Source of the DNA: Allobosea lupini | Lineage (GTDB): Bacteria > Pseudomonadota > Alphaproteobacteria > Rhizobiales > Beijerinckiaceae | Reading direction: 5' to 3' | NCBI RefSeq assembly: GCF_900109525.1 | Contig: NZ_FOAN01000004.1 | Location: 496,001-560,000, forward strand | DNA: 64,000 nt | Part shown: positions 39,552-49,520 of the stretch, in pieces | Layout: every line of letters starts with the position of its first letter | Position numbering within the stretch: position 1 is the stretch's first letter | The notes under the pieces: model-generated | Databases searched by the model: none | Told to the model about the DNA's origin: nothing | The model's input: only the letters and a program-made list of their open reading frames with translations | Program-made: the position numbers and the translations under genes

Positions 39552-41183
39552 TTACTCTAACCCGCCCACAGCCGCCTCGACCGCCTCGACGATCGCGCCG
39601 GAGCGCACCAGAGCCGTCGCCTGGTTCATCTCGGCAGCGTACCAGCGGTCACCGTCGAGCGCCGGCGGGATCGTCTCGCGCAGCGCGTCGAGCGCCGCCT
39701 GCGTGCCCTTGCCGAGCGGATGGGCCTTGGCGGTCTCGGCGATCAGCGAGAGCGCCTGGCAGGCCATCAGGATCTCGGCCGCGATGATCATTTCGACATT
39801 CTCGACGACGGTGCGTGCCTTGCGTCCGCACCAGGTCGAGTTCGAGACATGGTCCTCGGCATTGGACTTGCCGGGGATCGAATCGACCGAGCCGGGCGAG
39901 GACAGCGTGCGGTTCTCCATCACCAGCGCCGACATCGAGCACTGCACGGTGGCAAAACCGGTATTGAGGCCGCGCTTGCCGGCGAGCAGGTTGCGCGGCA
40001 GGCCGTAGCTCAGGGTCGGGTCGACCAGCCGAGCGAGGCGGCGCTCGCAGATCGAGCCCAGGTCGGTCATGGCGATGGCGAGCAGGTCCATCGCCTGCGC
40101 GACATACTGGCCGTGGAAATGGCCGCCGGAGATGACGCGGTAGCCGTCATCCTCGGGGAAGATCAGCGGGTTGTCGGTCGCCGAATTGGTCTCGGTCGCG
40201 ATGATCCTGCTGACATAGTCGAGCGCCTCGCGGGCTGGGCCATGCACCTGCGGGGCGCAGCGCAGCGAATAGACATCCTGCACGCGCGGGGCCGGCGGCT
40301 TGCCTGGCGTGCGGCCGATTTCGTCGGGATAGATCGTCTCGCGGGCCGAGGCCGAGCAGCGCTTCGAACCCTGCGTGATCTTGAGCAGGTTGCGCGCGAC
40401 CAGGGCCTGGCCAGGATGCGGGCGGGCGGCATGGACGCGCGGATCGAAGGCGGCAAGCTCCCCGCGCATCGCTTCGAGCGAGAGGGCAAGACCGATATCG
40501 GCGGCCTTGATCAGCCGCTTGGCGTCCTCGGTCGCGAGCACGCCGAGCGCCAGCGATACCGTCGACCCGTTGATCAGGGCCGAGGCATCCTTGGCGCCAA
40601 GCTTGAAGTCTGGCTCCAGCCCGGCCTTGGCCAGCGCGTCGCGGGCCTTCATCCGCTTGCCCTTGTAGACCGCCTCCGCCTCCTCGAAGCCGCAGACCGC
40701 GGCCGACATATGGGCGAGCGGAGCGAGGTCGCCGGACGCTCCGACCGAGCCCTTCTGCGGGATCACCGGGTGGATGCCGGCATTGAGGCAGTCGAGCAGG
40801 CGCTCGACCAGGGCGACCTGCGGGCCGGAATAGTTCGAGGCGAAGGCATTGGCGCGCAGCAGCATGGTGGCGCGCGTGACATCCTCCGCGAAGGGCTCGC
40901 CGATGCCGGTGGCGTGGGCGTAGACGCTCTTGCGCTGATACTCGGTCATCTCCGACATCAGCACGCGCTGGTCCTTGAACAGGCCGACGCCGGTGTTGAA
41001 GGAGTACATGAACGGGGCTTCGTCGTTCATGAAATTGGCGTCGATATGGGCGCGCGTCGCCGCGATCGCCTCGCGGGCCGATTTGGCCAAGGTCGCCTTC
41101 TCATAGCGGCCGGCGGCGCCGGGCCGGGCCACGCGCAGCACCTGCCTGCCCTTCAGGGTTCGTCCGTCGATCGTTACCGCCAT
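39552..41183 (-). CDS. histidine/aromatic amino acid ammonia-lyase
   Basis: 543-aa MIO-dependent lyase that removes ammonia from histidine or an aromatic amino acid. The self-cyclising Ala149-Ser150-Gly151 lies in [29 protein letters not shown], the [20 protein letters not shown]-like end block and His90 at the selectivity loop are visible. His90 favours HAL or TAL over PAL activity, but this is not decisive. No other hut genes (hutU, hutI) are nearby, so a urocanate pathway is not supported by context. Confidence 0.88.
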   Translation of the reverse strand: MAVTIDGRTLKGRQVLRVARPGAAGRYEKATLAKSAREAIAATRAHIDANFMNDEAPFMYSFNTGVGLFKDQRVLMSEMTEYQRKSVYAHATGIGEPFAEDVTRATMLLRANAFASNYSGPQVALVERLLDCLNAGIHPVIPQKGSVGASGDLAPLAHMSAAVCGFEEAEAVYKGKRMKARDALAKAGLEPDFKLGAKDASALINGSTVSLALGVLATEDAKRLIKAADIGLALSLEAMRGELAAFDPRVHAARPHPGQALVARNLLKITQGSKRCSASARETIYPDEIGRTPGKPPAPRVQDVYSLRCAPQVHGPAREALDYVSRIIATETNSATDNPLIFPEDDGYRVISGGHFHGQYVAQAMDLLAIAMTDLGSICERRLARLVDPTLSYGLPRNLLAGKRGLNTGFATVQCSMSALVMENRTLSSPGSVDSIPGKSNAEDHVSNSTWCGRKARTVVENVEMIIAAEILMACQALSLIAETAKAHPLGKGTQAALDALRETIPPALDGDRWYAAEMNQATALVRSGAIVEAVEAAVGGLE

Positions 41184-41392
41184 GGCCTGGTCCTCGTCAG
41201 CTTTGCCGACGATCTAAAGGCCCGGCGCGCCAAAGGGAAAGGCCCATTCCCTGCCGGAAACGAAAAGCACCTTGCACGATGCGGCGCGGCCGGCCCCGGG
41301 ATCGATCCGCTGCGACCTTGCCGCGGCGCGACATCGGCGCGCCTTTACCCTGTGCCTGGAATCCCTCAAAGGTGGCGCCAGGAGGCTCCCCA

Positions 41393-42604
41393 ATGGATTT
41401 CGAGGCCTTTTTCCGCAGCGAACTCGACGCCCTCAAGGCCGAGGGGCGCTACCGCGTCTTCGCCGATCTCGAGCGGCGCGCCGGCCGCTTTCCGCGCGCC
41501 GCCTTCCACGGCCCGAACGGGGCGCGCGAGGTCACGGTGTGGTGCTCGAACGATTATCTCGGCATGGGCCAGCACCCCGCCGTGCTCGCCGCGATGCGCG
41601 AAGCGCTCGATGCCTGCGGCGCAGGCGCAGGCGGCACGCGCAACATCGCCGGCACAAACCACTACCATGTCCTGCTGGAGCGCGAGCTTGCCGATCTGCA
41701 CGGCAAGGAGGCGGCACTGCTGTTCAACTCCGGTTATATGTCGAACTGGGCCTCGCTCTCGACGCTGGCCGCGCGCATTCCCGGCTGCGTCGTGCTGACC
41801 GACGCCGCCAACCATGCCTCGATGATCGAGGGCATCCGGCATTCGCGCGCCGAGAAGCTGATCTTCGCCCATAACGACGCGCAGGATCTGCGCCGCAAGC
41901 TGCAGGCGATCGATCCGGCACGGCCGAAGCTGATCGCTTTCGAATCGGTCTACTCGATGGATGGCGACATCGCGCCGGTCGCCGAATTCTGCGATCTCGC
42001 CGAGGAATTCGGCGCGCTGACCTATATCGACGAGGTCCATGCCGTCGGGCTCTACGGCGCCCGCGGCGGCGGCGTCAGCGAGCGCGACGGGCTGACCCAC
42101 CGGCTCGACTTGATCGAGGGCACGCTGGCGAAATCCTTCGGCGTGATGGGCGGCTATGTCACCGGCTCTGCAGCGCTGTGCGACTTCATCCGCAGCTTCG
42201 CCTCGGGCTTCATCTTCTCGAGCTCGCTGCCGCCGGCACTCGCCGCGGGCGCGCTGGCCGCGATCCGGCATCTCAAGACGAGCTCGGCCGAGCGCGAGGG
42301 CCAGCAGGACCGGGTCCGCAAGCTGCGCGGGCAGCTCGACCGGGCCGGCATCCCGCATCTCAGCAATCCCAGTCATATCGTGCCGGTGATGGTCGGCGAT
42401 GCCGCCCTGTGCAAGCGGATCAGCGACGAGTTGCTGGAGCGCTTCGCGATCTACGTCCAGCCGATCAACTACCCGACCGTGGCGCGTGGCACCGAGCGCC
42501 TGCGGATCACGCCGACGCCGCTGCATTCGGACGAGGACATCGCCACTCTGGTCGGCGCGCTCAGCGAGATCTGGAGCGCGACGGGGCTGCAGCGGGCGGC
42601 CTGA
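41393..42604 (+). CDS. hemA: 5-aminolevulinate synthase
   Basis: 403-aa PLP enzyme condensing glycine and succinyl-CoA, the C4 entry to heme that is characteristic of Alphaproteobacteria. PLP Lys247 lies in [27 protein letters not shown] and [17 protein letters not shown] are typical. ATG 41393 has AGGAGG upstream; the frame runs further but the extension is not family-like. hemE and hemJ of the same pathway lie 10 kb away. Confidence 0.96.
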   Translation: MDFEAFFRSELDALKAEGRYRVFADLERRAGRFPRAAFHGPNGAREVTVWCSNDYLGMGQHPAVLAAMREALDACGAGAGGTRNIAGTNHYHVLLERELADLHGKEAALLFNSGYMSNWASLSTLAARIPGCVVLTDAANHASMIEGIRHSRAEKLIFAHNDAQDLRRKLQAIDPARPKLIAFESVYSMDGDIAPVAEFCDLAEEFGALTYIDEVHAVGLYGARGGGVSERDGLTHRLDLIEGTLAKSFGVMGGYVTGSAALCDFIRSFASGFIFSSSLPPALAAGALAAIRHLKTSSAEREGQQDRVRKLRGQLDRAGIPHLSNPSHIVPVMVGDAALCKRISDELLERFAIYVQPINYPTVARGTERLRITPTPLHSDEDIATLVGALSEIWSATGLQRAA

Positions 42605-42622
42605 GCCGCCCGCCCTCACATC

Positions 42623-43621
42623 TCAGAGCAAACCGTTATTGCCGGCGAGCGTCTTCAGGTTGACGTCCGGGCGCGCGCCGACATGGCTGATGACCTCGGC
42701 GGCGGCAAGCGCACCGAGCCGCAGGCAGTCGCGCGCTTCGCGGCCCGAGGTCAGGCCATGCAGGAAGCCCGCGGCGAAGAGATCGCCGGCGCCGGTCGCA
42801 TCGACGACGCGCTCGATCGGGAAGACCGGCTCGGCCACGACGCCGTCCGGCGTCAGCGCCAGCGCGCCGTTCTCCGAGCGGGTGATGACAGCAAGCACGT
42901 TCTCGGCCCGAAGAGCCGCCAGCGCCGTGTCGAAATCCGCGCTTTGATACAGGCTCTTGAGCTCGTGCTCGTTGGCGAAGACGAGGTCGACCATGCGGTT
43001 GCGGATCAGGCCGAGGAATTCGTCGCGGTAGCGATCGACGCAGAAAGAGTCGGACAAGGTGATGGCGACGCGGCCGCCGGCCTTGTGGGCGATCTCGGAA
43101 GCCTTGCGGAAGGCATCCTTGGCCGCCGGCGGATCCCAGAGATAGCCTTCGAGATAGACGATGTCGGCGTTCTCGACAGTGGCCGGGTCGACATCGGCCG
43201 GCGACAGGCCCTGGCAGGCGCCGAGATAGGTGTTCATCGTGCGCTCGCCATCGGGGGTGACGATGATGAAGGAGCGTGCCGTCGCCGGGCCGTCGGTCGC
43301 CGCGGCGGTGTCGAAGGCAACCCCGAGCGAGGTGAGGTCGTGACGGTAGAGCTTGCCGAGCTCGTCGGCCTTGACCTTGCCGATGAAGGCACCCTTGCCG
43401 CCGAAGGAGGCGAGGCCGGCGATGGTGTTGGCGGCCGAGCCACCGGAGACCACCTTGCCCGGGCCCATCGCGCCATAGAGCAGCTCGGCCCGCGGCTCGT
43501 CGATCAGCGCCATCGAGCCTTTGACCAGCTCGTACTTCATCAGGAAGTCTTCCTCCGCCGAAGCGAAGACGTCGACGATGGCGTTGCCCAAGGCGAGCAC
43601 GTCGTAGCGCTTGGAGGTCAT
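42623..43621 (-). CDS. adenosine kinase / PfkB family sugar kinase
   Basis: 332 aa ribokinase-fold enzyme. Substrate-lid GSAANTIAGLASFGGKGAFIG near residue 60 and the anion hole with catalytic Asp in DATGAGDLFAAGFLHGL. The alphaproteobacterial branch is usually called adenosine kinase; phosphorylation of another nucleoside cannot be excluded. Stands alone between hemA (convergent) and the xre-smr operon. Confidence 0.87.
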   Translation of the reverse strand: MTSKRYDVLALGNAIVDVFASAEEDFLMKYELVKGSMALIDEPRAELLYGAMGPGKVVSGGSAANTIAGLASFGGKGAFIGKVKADELGKLYRHDLTSLGVAFDTAAATDGPATARSFIIVTPDGERTMNTYLGACQGLSPADVDPATVENADIVYLEGYLWDPPAAKDAFRKASEIAHKAGGRVAITLSDSFCVDRYRDEFLGLIRNRMVDLVFANEHELKSLYQSADFDTALAALRAENVLAVITRSENGALALTPDGVVAEPVFPIERVVDATGAGDLFAAGFLHGLTSGREARDCLRLGALAAAEVISHVGARPDVNLKTLAGNNGLL

Positions 43622-43677
43622 TGAACGATCCGTGATGGCGGGAGGATGGCGGCGTGTTGCATTGCCGGCAGGTCAGG

Positions 43678-44052
43678 TCAAGCGCTTCCGCGCCTGCGCG
43701 CTGCACTGTCGAGGATCGAGGTCAGCGCCGCCAGGTCCGACGGGCCGAGCCATTGTACCTCATGGGCGAGGCGGTTGGCGAACAGGGTCGCTTCCGGTTC
43801 GAGGCCGGCGGTGTCGATGACGATGCGCGGGTGAGAGAGCTCGGCGAGGCGGATCAATTCGTCGGCCTCGTCCCAGATCACGCCGAGATGATGGATTGCG
43901 CTCTGGATCAGGGTGAAGGTGGGCTGGCCGCGCTTGCCGTGCTCCAGCGCCGACAGATAGGCCGGGGTGACGCCGAGCGCCTGCGCCATCTGCGCCAGCG
44001 TGACGCCGCGGGCGGCCCGCAGTTCACGGACGCGGCGGCCGAACGGCGTCAT
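43678..44052 (-). CDS. XRE family regulator (smr operon)
   Basis: 124 aa. HTH at residues ~5-60 (RRVRELRAARGVTLAQMAQA, TPAYLSALEHGKRGQPTF) and a helical tail with LGVIWDEADELIRLAELSHP. Its start shares an A with the smr stop (TGATG). Unlike the two xre copies near metK it has no related C-terminus. Conserved at this place in Rhizobiales; target unknown. Confidence 0.9.
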   Translation of the reverse strand: MTPFGRRVRELRAARGVTLAQMAQALGVTPAYLSALEHGKRGQPTFTLIQSAIHHLGVIWDEADELIRLAELSHPRIVIDTAGLEPEATLFANRLAHEVQWLGPSDLAALTSILDSAARRRGSA

Positions 44053-44609
44053 CAGTCGACCTCCCGGCTGCGACGCAGGCGGATATAGAGCGCGCCTGCG
44101 CCGCCATGGCGCTGCTCGGCCTCGTCGAAGCCGAGCACCAGCGGGCGCAGGTCAGGAAGGCGCAGCCAATGCGGCACGTTGCGGCGCAGGATGCCCCTCT
44201 CCCCGCCATAAGGCACCTCGCCGGCTATGCCCTTGCCGGTCACCACCAGCACAAGCCTGGCGCCGCGCTGCTGCTGCAGGCGCAGGAAGCCGCGCAAGGC
44301 CGAATGCGCCTCGTCCTGGCGCAGGCCGTGAAGGTCGATGACAGCCTCGACGCCCTGCTGGCCGCGGCGCAATTGCGTGCGCAGGCGCCGGTCCAGCGGA
44401 ACCAGGGGCGGCGGTGCCGGCTTGGCGGGCCGGGCTGGTGTCAACATGGCTGGAGGCGAGACGTTGTCCGCAATCGGAGCGGGTTCGGGCCGTGCTGCTT
44501 CCGGTTCAGGCTCGACGGGTGCACGGCCGGCCAGCGGCTTCACCGTGCGCGCAACCTGGCGCCAGAGCGCGAGTTCCGCCTCGGAAAGAAGCTTGCCGCG
44601 CCGGCGCAT
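44052..44609 (-). CDS. Smr/MutS2-C domain protein
   Basis: 185 aa. Pro/Ala-rich N-terminal half, then a Smr domain (~95-175) with VIDLHGLRQDEAHSALRGFL and RLVLVVTGKG, the LDLHG and TGxG motifs of the family. Smr domains are nucleases or nucleic-acid binders; partner unknown. Lies between mltA (3-bp gap) and xre. Confidence 0.9.
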   Translation of the reverse strand: MRRRGKLLSEAELALWRQVARTVKPLAGRAPVEPEPEAARPEPAPIADNVSPPAMLTPARPAKPAPPPLVPLDRRLRTQLRRGQQGVEAVIDLHGLRQDEAHSALRGFLRLQQQRGARLVLVVTGKGIAGEVPYGGERGILRRNVPHWLRLPDLRPLVLGFDEAEQRHGGAGALYIRLRRSREVD

Positions 44610-44612
44610 GGC

Positions 44613-45776
44613 TCAGCGCGGCCAAAGCACGATGAAATCGACAGGATGCCGGATCAGACCGGCGCGATGTCCCGCTTGCGGTCCGGAGCCGACGAAGAGA
44701 TCGATCCGCGCCGGCCCGACGATCGCGGTGCCCGTATCCTGCGCCAGCATGAGCCGGGAGAGTTTCTCGCTGCCACCCTTGCCGTCGGGGATCTCGGTCT
44801 CGATCCAGGCCGGCATGCCATAAGGCCAGAGCGAGCGGTCGACCGCGATGCTGCGCAGCGGGGTCAGCGGCAGGCCGGCCCCGCCGATCGGGCCGGACTC
44901 GGGGAGGAGATCGTCGTTGCGGGCATAGAAGACGAAGGAGCGGTTGAGCCGGATGAGGTCGCGGGCAAAGCCGGCATCGGCCTTCAGCCGGGCGATGAGC
45001 TTGTCCATCGTCATCTGCTCGGGCGGGATGTTCTCGCGCCGGCTCAGCTCGCGCCCGAGAGAGGTGTAGGGGTGGCCGTTGCGCCCGGCATAGACCAGGC
45101 GTGTCACCTTGCCGTCCGGCAGGCGGATCCGGCCCGAGCCTTGGACCTGCAGCACGAAGCGATCGACAGGATCGCGCATGAAGAGGATCTCGAGCCCCTG
45201 GCCGGCGAGTGCGCCTTCCTCGATCGCGGCACGGTCCGGGAAGGGCTCCAGGCCGCTCGCCGTCCGGCGCGCCGAGGTCAGGGCCGGGTCGAGGCCGGGC
45301 CAATCATCGCCCGGCATCTTGGTGACGAGATCGGCCGGGCGGCCATAGAGCGGCGTCGGGAAGGCGTCGGAACGTGTCAGCGAGCCCTCGAATTCCGGCT
45401 CGAAATAGCCGGTCATGAAGCCGTGTTCGGCACCGGCCGGCCGGATGCGCCAGAAGGCGAAATTATCGGCGAAGAAGTTGCGGGCCGAGTCCGCACTCAC
45501 GGGGCCGGCGGCCAGCAGGGCCGCCGCCTTGGCGCACAGCGCTGGAAGGACTGGCGGCGGGGGAGCGCCCTGCCGCAACGGCGGATCGGTCTCGCAACCC
45601 TGCGCGAACAGCCGCAGCACAGCAAGCTGATCGTCGGCGCTCCAGCCGGCAAGCGAAGCGGGCGCCACGGGTTCGGCCCGGGCGCCCTGCGGCAGAGATG
45701 GGGGAGAGGCGTTTGCGCCGGTCATCGACGGGCCTGCGACCAGAAGCCCCAGAACGAGACCGACGACACGGATCAC
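44613..45776 (-). CDS. mltA: membrane-bound lytic murein transglycosylase A
   Basis: 387 aa. Sec signal peptide at residues 1-~24 (VVGLVLGLLVAGPSMTGANA), no clear lipobox, then the MltA barrel (GYFEPEFEGSLTRSDAFPTP) and the 3D domain with catalytic Asp region (AQDTGTAIVGPARIDLFVG). Cleaves peptidoglycan to 1,6-anhydro-muropeptides in the periplasm. ATG 45776 overlaps the Tim44-like stop (ATGA). Confidence 0.93.
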   Translation of the reverse strand: MIRVVGLVLGLLVAGPSMTGANASPPSLPQGARAEPVAPASLAGWSADDQLAVLRLFAQGCETDPPLRQGAPPPPVLPALCAKAAALLAAGPVSADSARNFFADNFAFWRIRPAGAEHGFMTGYFEPEFEGSLTRSDAFPTPLYGRPADLVTKMPGDDWPGLDPALTSARRTASGLEPFPDRAAIEEGALAGQGLEILFMRDPVDRFVLQVQGSGRIRLPDGKVTRLVYAGRNGHPYTSLGRELSRRENIPPEQMTMDKLIARLKADAGFARDLIRLNRSFVFYARNDDLLPESGPIGGAGLPLTPLRSIAVDRSLWPYGMPAWIETEIPDGKGGSEKLSRLMLAQDTGTAIVGPARIDLFVGSGPQAGHRAGLIRHPVDFIVLWPR

Positions 45777-46498
45777 GCGGCCGATTCGGTGGCGACCAGC
45801 AGCCAGTTCGGATCGCGGCTGCCGAGCTGGCGCGCAAAGGTCCAGACGTCGTTGACCTCGGAGACCGCCTCGGCGCTGCCGTCGACGACGTTGCCCTGCG
45901 CATCGCGGACCGCGCTGATCAATTGCGAGACGAAGGCGATGGTGACCTGGGCGGCCTTGCCCTTGACGTCGACGCCAACGATCTGCGCCTTGTCGATCGA
46001 GACGAAGTTGGACTCGGCCTTCTCGCCGCGCTTCTCGCGCTCAGCGATCGCCTGCTCGAAGCCGTCATAAACTTCCTTGGCGAGCAGGCCCTTCAAGGTC
46101 TTGCGGTCGCCGCGGGCGAAGGCGGTGACGATGGTCTCATAGGCCGATTTCGCGCCGATGAGGAAGCCCGGCGCGTCGAAGCGCGGTTCCTGGCGGAGGA
46201 TGGCGTCGAGGCCGACAGCGATGGCCGAGCCCGGCTCGGCAATGTCCTTCCAGCGCTCGGCATCGGCCACGGGGGCAGCCGCTGCGTCGTTGGCGGCGCC
46301 CGGCAAGCGGACGACATTGTCGCGTCTGTCGCCATTGCCGGGCTGATCCGGGCGCAGCGGCGGCGTCTCGCGCCGCGCGAACGGATCGGCCGGCGGCTTC
46401 TCGTGCCCGGTCTTCTGGCCCAGAACCGAGCGCAGTTTCCAGGCGACGAAAACGGCCAGGGCCAGGAAGACCAGGGTCGTCATATCGAAATTCTGCAT
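45773..46498 (-). CDS. Tim44/TimA-family protein
   Basis: 241 aa. One N-terminal membrane helix (residues ~5-22), a Pro/Arg-rich linker, and a C-terminal Tim44-like domain (~95-240) with FLIGAKSAYETIVTAFARGD and LLAKEVYDGFEQAI. Bacterial members are inner-membrane proteins facing the cytoplasm or periplasm; function unproven. Divergent from secB, intriguing given Tim44's role in mitochondrial import. Confidence 0.88.
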   Translation of the reverse strand: MQNFDMTTLVFLALAVFVAWKLRSVLGQKTGHEKPPADPFARRETPPLRPDQPGNGDRRDNVVRLPGAANDAAAAPVADAERWKDIAEPGSAIAVGLDAILRQEPRFDAPGFLIGAKSAYETIVTAFARGDRKTLKGLLAKEVYDGFEQAIAEREKRGEKAESNFVSIDKAQIVGVDVKGKAAQVTIAFVSQLISAVRDAQGNVVDGSAEAVSEVNDVWTFARQLGSRDPNWLLVATESAA

Positions 46499-46700
46499 CG
46501 CCGGCTGATCCGAACCTCGAAAACTCGTTCCCACACAGGCATACGTCGTCGCCCGTCATCGAACGGATATGGTGAGGGAGGCTCGTAACATCCACCCCCG
46601 GAGGCGACAAGGGCGCGAAAGCGTGGGTCGCTTGTGCCGGCCCCGCCGCCATGATAGCCGACGCGAGCCCGGCGCCGCCGCTTGCCGGGCAATTCCGGCC

Positions 46701-46728
46701 CTGGCACGGAATTTCCCGATGGTATTAT
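46701..46728 (+). promoter_or_regulatory. candidate secB promoter
   Basis: CTGGCA at 46701-46706 and TATTAT at 46723-46728 with a 16-bp spacer. Predicted transcription start near 46735, which would exclude the ATGs at 46734 and 46737 and favour ATG 46749 for secB. Confidence 0.45.
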
Positions 46729-46748
46729 AGACAATGATGATGGGACCC

Positions 46749-47240
46749 ATGGCCAACGAAAACGGCAACGGCGCCGCCGCCGACCAGCAGGGGCCCAGCC
46801 TCAACACGCTGGTCCAGTACATCAAGGATCTCTCCTTCGAGAACCCCAATGCTCCGCGCTCGCTGACCCAGCAGCAACAGCAGGGTGGGCCGCAGATCGG
46901 CCTGCAGGTCAACGTCCACGCCAACGCGCTGGGCGAGAACGACGTCGAGACGATCCTGACGCTCGAAGGCAAGGCGACACTTAACGACGAGACGCTGTTC
47001 GCCTTCGAGCTCAGCTATGCCGGCGTCTTCCGCATCCTCGGCGTGCCGCAGGAACAGCTGCACGCGGTCGTGATGATCGACTGCCCGCGCCTGCTTTTCC
47101 CGTTCGCCCGGGCGATCGTCGCCGAAGCCGTCCGCAATGGCGGCTTCCCGCCGCTCTATATCGACCCGATCGACTTCGCCCAGCTCTACCGCCAGCGCCT
47201 CGAAGAATTGCAGGCGCAGCAGGGCGCACCGAACGCCTGA
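46749..47240 (+). CDS. secB: protein-export chaperone SecB
   Basis: 163 aa cytoplasmic tetrameric chaperone for Sec substrates. [37 protein letters not shown] and [20 protein letters not shown] are the family core. In-frame ATGs exist at 46734, 46737, 46740 and 46749; 46749 (MANENGNG) is chosen because of the promoter position, though 46734 is possible. Confidence 0.95.
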   Translation: MANENGNGAAADQQGPSLNTLVQYIKDLSFENPNAPRSLTQQQQQGGPQIGLQVNVHANALGENDVETILTLEGKATLNDETLFAFELSYAGVFRILGVPQEQLHAVVMIDCPRLLFPFARAIVAEAVRNGGFPPLYIDPIDFAQLYRQRLEELQAQQGAPNA

Positions 47241-47269
47241 ATAGCATCCGACATCACGAATTCGACAGG

Positions 47270-47296
47270 AAAGAGCCCTCAGGGGCTCTTTTTTGT
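47270..47296 (+). terminator. rho-independent terminator after secB
   Basis: AGAGCCC / GGGCTCT arms with a short loop followed by TTTTTTG, 31 bases past the secB stop. Confidence 0.88.
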
Positions 47297-47392
47297 TGGG
47301 TCGGCCGTTGAAAATCGCCCGGGCGTTTCCATGTCCCGCGGGCCAGAGGCGCGCCATCCCCGCGCGCCGGTCCCGCGAGGTACACGACTTCC

Positions 47393-48136
47393 ATGGATTC
47401 CCTTATGACGCTCGCCGCCGATCCAGCAGTCTGGGTGGCGCTCGGCGCCCTGATCGCCATGGAGGTCGTCCTCGGTATCGACAACCTCATCTTCATCTCG
47501 ATCCTGACCAACAAGCTGCCGGAGCATCAGCGCTCGCGCGGCCGGCGGATCGGCATCGGCCTGGCGCTGATCCTGCGCCTCGGCCTGCTCTCGACCGTCG
47601 CCTTCATCGTGCAGCTGACCGCCCCGGTGTTCTCGGTCTTCGGCAAGGCCTTTTCCTGGCGCGACATCATCCTGATCGCCGGCGGCCTGTTCCTGGTCTG
47701 GAAGGCGACCAAGGAGATCCATCACAAGGTCGATCCCGATCACGGGCCCGACATGTTCGACGGCAGTGCGGCCGCGGCCGTGACCTTCGGCGGCGTGATC
47801 TTCCAGATCCTGCTGCTCGACCTCGTCTTCTCGATCGACAGCATCATCACTGCAGTCGGCATGACCGAGCATATCCCGGTGATGGTGATCGCCGTCGTGG
47901 TCGCCGTCGCGGTGATGCTGCTCGCCGCCGACCCGCTGGCTCGCTTCATCGACAAGAACCCGACGATCGTGATGCTGGCGCTCGGCTTCCTCTTGATGAT
48001 CGGCGGCACGCTGATCGGCGAGGGCTTCGGCGCCCATATCCCCAAGGGCTACATCTACGCTGCCATGGCCTTCTCGGCCCTGATCGAGGGCCTCAACATG
48101 ATGTCGCGCCGGGCGAGCCGGAAACAGGGGCAGTAG
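47393..48136 (+). CDS. TerC family integral membrane protein
   Basis: 247 aa with about seven membrane helices. [20 protein letters not shown] and the [20 protein letters not shown] repeat carry the paired acidic residues (GIDN and SIDS) of TerC/YjbE metal transporters. Members export manganese or assist metal loading of secreted proteins; the tellurite link is historical. Converges with dnaQ. Confidence 0.9.
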   Translation: MDSLMTLAADPAVWVALGALIAMEVVLGIDNLIFISILTNKLPEHQRSRGRRIGIGLALILRLGLLSTVAFIVQLTAPVFSVFGKAFSWRDIILIAGGLFLVWKATKEIHHKVDPDHGPDMFDGSAAAAVTFGGVIFQILLLDLVFSIDSIITAVGMTEHIPVMVIAVVVAVAVMLLAADPLARFIDKNPTIVMLALGFLLMIGGTLIGEGFGAHIPKGYIYAAMAFSALIEGLNMMSRRASRKQGQ

Positions 48137-48145
48137 CGAGAACGT

Positions 48146-48170
48146 CGTCAGGCTCGGCCCGAGCCTGACG
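48146..48170. terminator. bidirectional terminator between terC and dnaQ
   Basis: Arms CGTCAGGCTCGG and CCGAGCCTGACG around one base, a 25-bp perfect palindrome between convergent genes, only 9 bp from the terC stop and 7 bp from the dnaQ stop. No T-run. Confidence 0.65.
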
Positions 48171-48177
48171 CTCGGCC

Positions 48178-48885
48178 TCAGGCCTCCTCGGGCACGCCGA
48201 GATAATTGCGCCAAAGCGGCCCCTTGAGCTTCATCACGAAGGCCTCATGGGCCGCTCTTTCCTCAGGGGTCAGCCGCGGAGCGAGCGTCCGCTGGCGCAC
48301 CGGGCGCTCGATCGCGACCGCAAGCCCGGCACCCGCCTTGCCGGCAACGGCACCGCCGAAACCGAGGCTGGTCTGCTTGCCGCCGATCAGCTCGATATAG
48401 ACCTCGGCCAGGATCTCGGAATCGAGCAGCGCGCCGTGCTTGGTGCGGCGGCTGTTGTCGATGCCGTAGCGCGAGCAGAGCGCGTCCAGGCTGTTGCTGG
48501 CGCCGGGATGCTTGCGGCGGGCCATGGCGAGCGTGTCGACGACGAGCGCCGGAGCGATCGCAGGCAGGCCGAGCCGGCCGAACTCCATGTTGATGAAGCC
48601 GACGTCGAAGGCGGCGTTGTGGATGACCAGCTTGGCATCCGCGATGAAGGCCACGAACTCGCCGGCGATCGCAGCAAAGACCGGCTTGTCGGACAGGAAG
48701 GCCGCGGACAGCCCGTGCACCCGGAAGGCGCCATCCGGCATGTCGCGCTCGGGGTTGATGTAGACATGGTAGTTGCGGCCGGTCGGACAATGATTGAGCA
48801 GCTCGACACAGCCGATCTCGACGATGCGATCGCCTTTCAGCGGTTCGACGCCGGTCGTTTCCGTGTCGAGAACGATCTCGCGCAT
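48178..48885 (-). CDS. dnaQ: DNA polymerase III subunit epsilon
   Basis: 235-aa 3'-5' proofreading exonuclease. ExoI with Asp and Glu in VLDTETTGVEPL near residue 8, ExoII HNAAFDVGFINMEF, ExoIII-epsilon HGALLDSEILAEVY; the C-terminal ~50 residues are the alpha-binding region. ATG 48885 starts one base after the coaE stop. Last gene of a PPSR-maf-aroE-coaE-dnaQ operon. Confidence 0.96.
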   Translation of the reverse strand: MREIVLDTETTGVEPLKGDRIVEIGCVELLNHCPTGRNYHVYINPERDMPDGAFRVHGLSAAFLSDKPVFAAIAGEFVAFIADAKLVIHNAAFDVGFINMEFGRLGLPAIAPALVVDTLAMARRKHPGASNSLDALCSRYGIDNSRRTKHGALLDSEILAEVYIELIGGKQTSLGFGGAVAGKAGAGLAVAIERPVRQRTLAPRLTPEERAAHEAFVMKLKGPLWRNYLGVPEEA

Positions 48886-48886
48886 A

Positions 48887-49498
48887 TCAGCCCGCCCTTT
48901 GCGTCCGACCGAAGCGGCCGGCGACGGCATTCAGGATAGAGCGGACCTGGTGCTCGGCGGCCACGAGCCCGCGCGAGGTGTCCACAAGGAAGTGGGCGCG
49001 GCGGCGCTTCTCCGCATCCGGCATCTGGCGGGCGAGGATCGCGTTGAGCTTCTCCTCGCTCATGCCGGGGCGGGAAAGGACGCGCTTGCGCTGAACCTCG
49101 GCCGGAGCGGTGACGACGACGACTGCGTCGCAACGCGCCTCTCCGCCGGTCTCCAGCAGCAGCGGCACGTCCAGCACGGCGACGCCAGCGCCGCTCTTGC
49201 GAGCCTTCTCCAGGAAGGCCTGCTCCTCGGCGCGGACCAGCGGATGGACGATCGCCTCGAGTTTCGCCAGCGCCTCGGGACGGCCGAGCACGGCGGCGGA
49301 AAGCCTGGCCCGATCGACGACACCCTTCGTTGTGGTCCCCGGGAAAGCCGCCTCGATCTGCGGCGCTGCCGCGCCGGCATAGAGATCGTGCACTGCCTGG
49401 TCGGCGTCGTGGACGGGTACGCCGGCGGCACGGAACATCGCCGAGGTCGTCGACTTGCCCATGCCGATCGAGCCGGTGAGGCCGAGCAGGAAGGTCAT
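48887..49498 (-). CDS. coaE: dephospho-CoA kinase
   Basis: 203 aa. Final step of CoA synthesis. P-loop GSIGMGKST near residue 9, [14 protein letters not shown] lid and [20 protein letters not shown]. Gap of 22 bp after aroE. Confidence 0.96.
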   Translation of the reverse strand: MTFLLGLTGSIGMGKSTTSAMFRAAGVPVHDADQAVHDLYAGAAAPQIEAAFPGTTTKGVVDRARLSAAVLGRPEALAKLEAIVHPLVRAEEQAFLEKARKSGAGVAVLDVPLLLETGGEARCDAVVVVTAPAEVQRKRVLSRPGMSEEKLNAILARQMPDAEKRRRAHFLVDTSRGLVAAEHQVRSILNAVAGRFGRTQRAG

Positions 49499-49520
49499 CG
49501 CAGCGCCTCCGCCATCGCGC

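Noticed and set aside
39720-41798. 692-codon plus-strand frame over the ammonia-lyase
   Set aside because: Shadow frame; the minus-strand lyase has the MIO motif and full family length.
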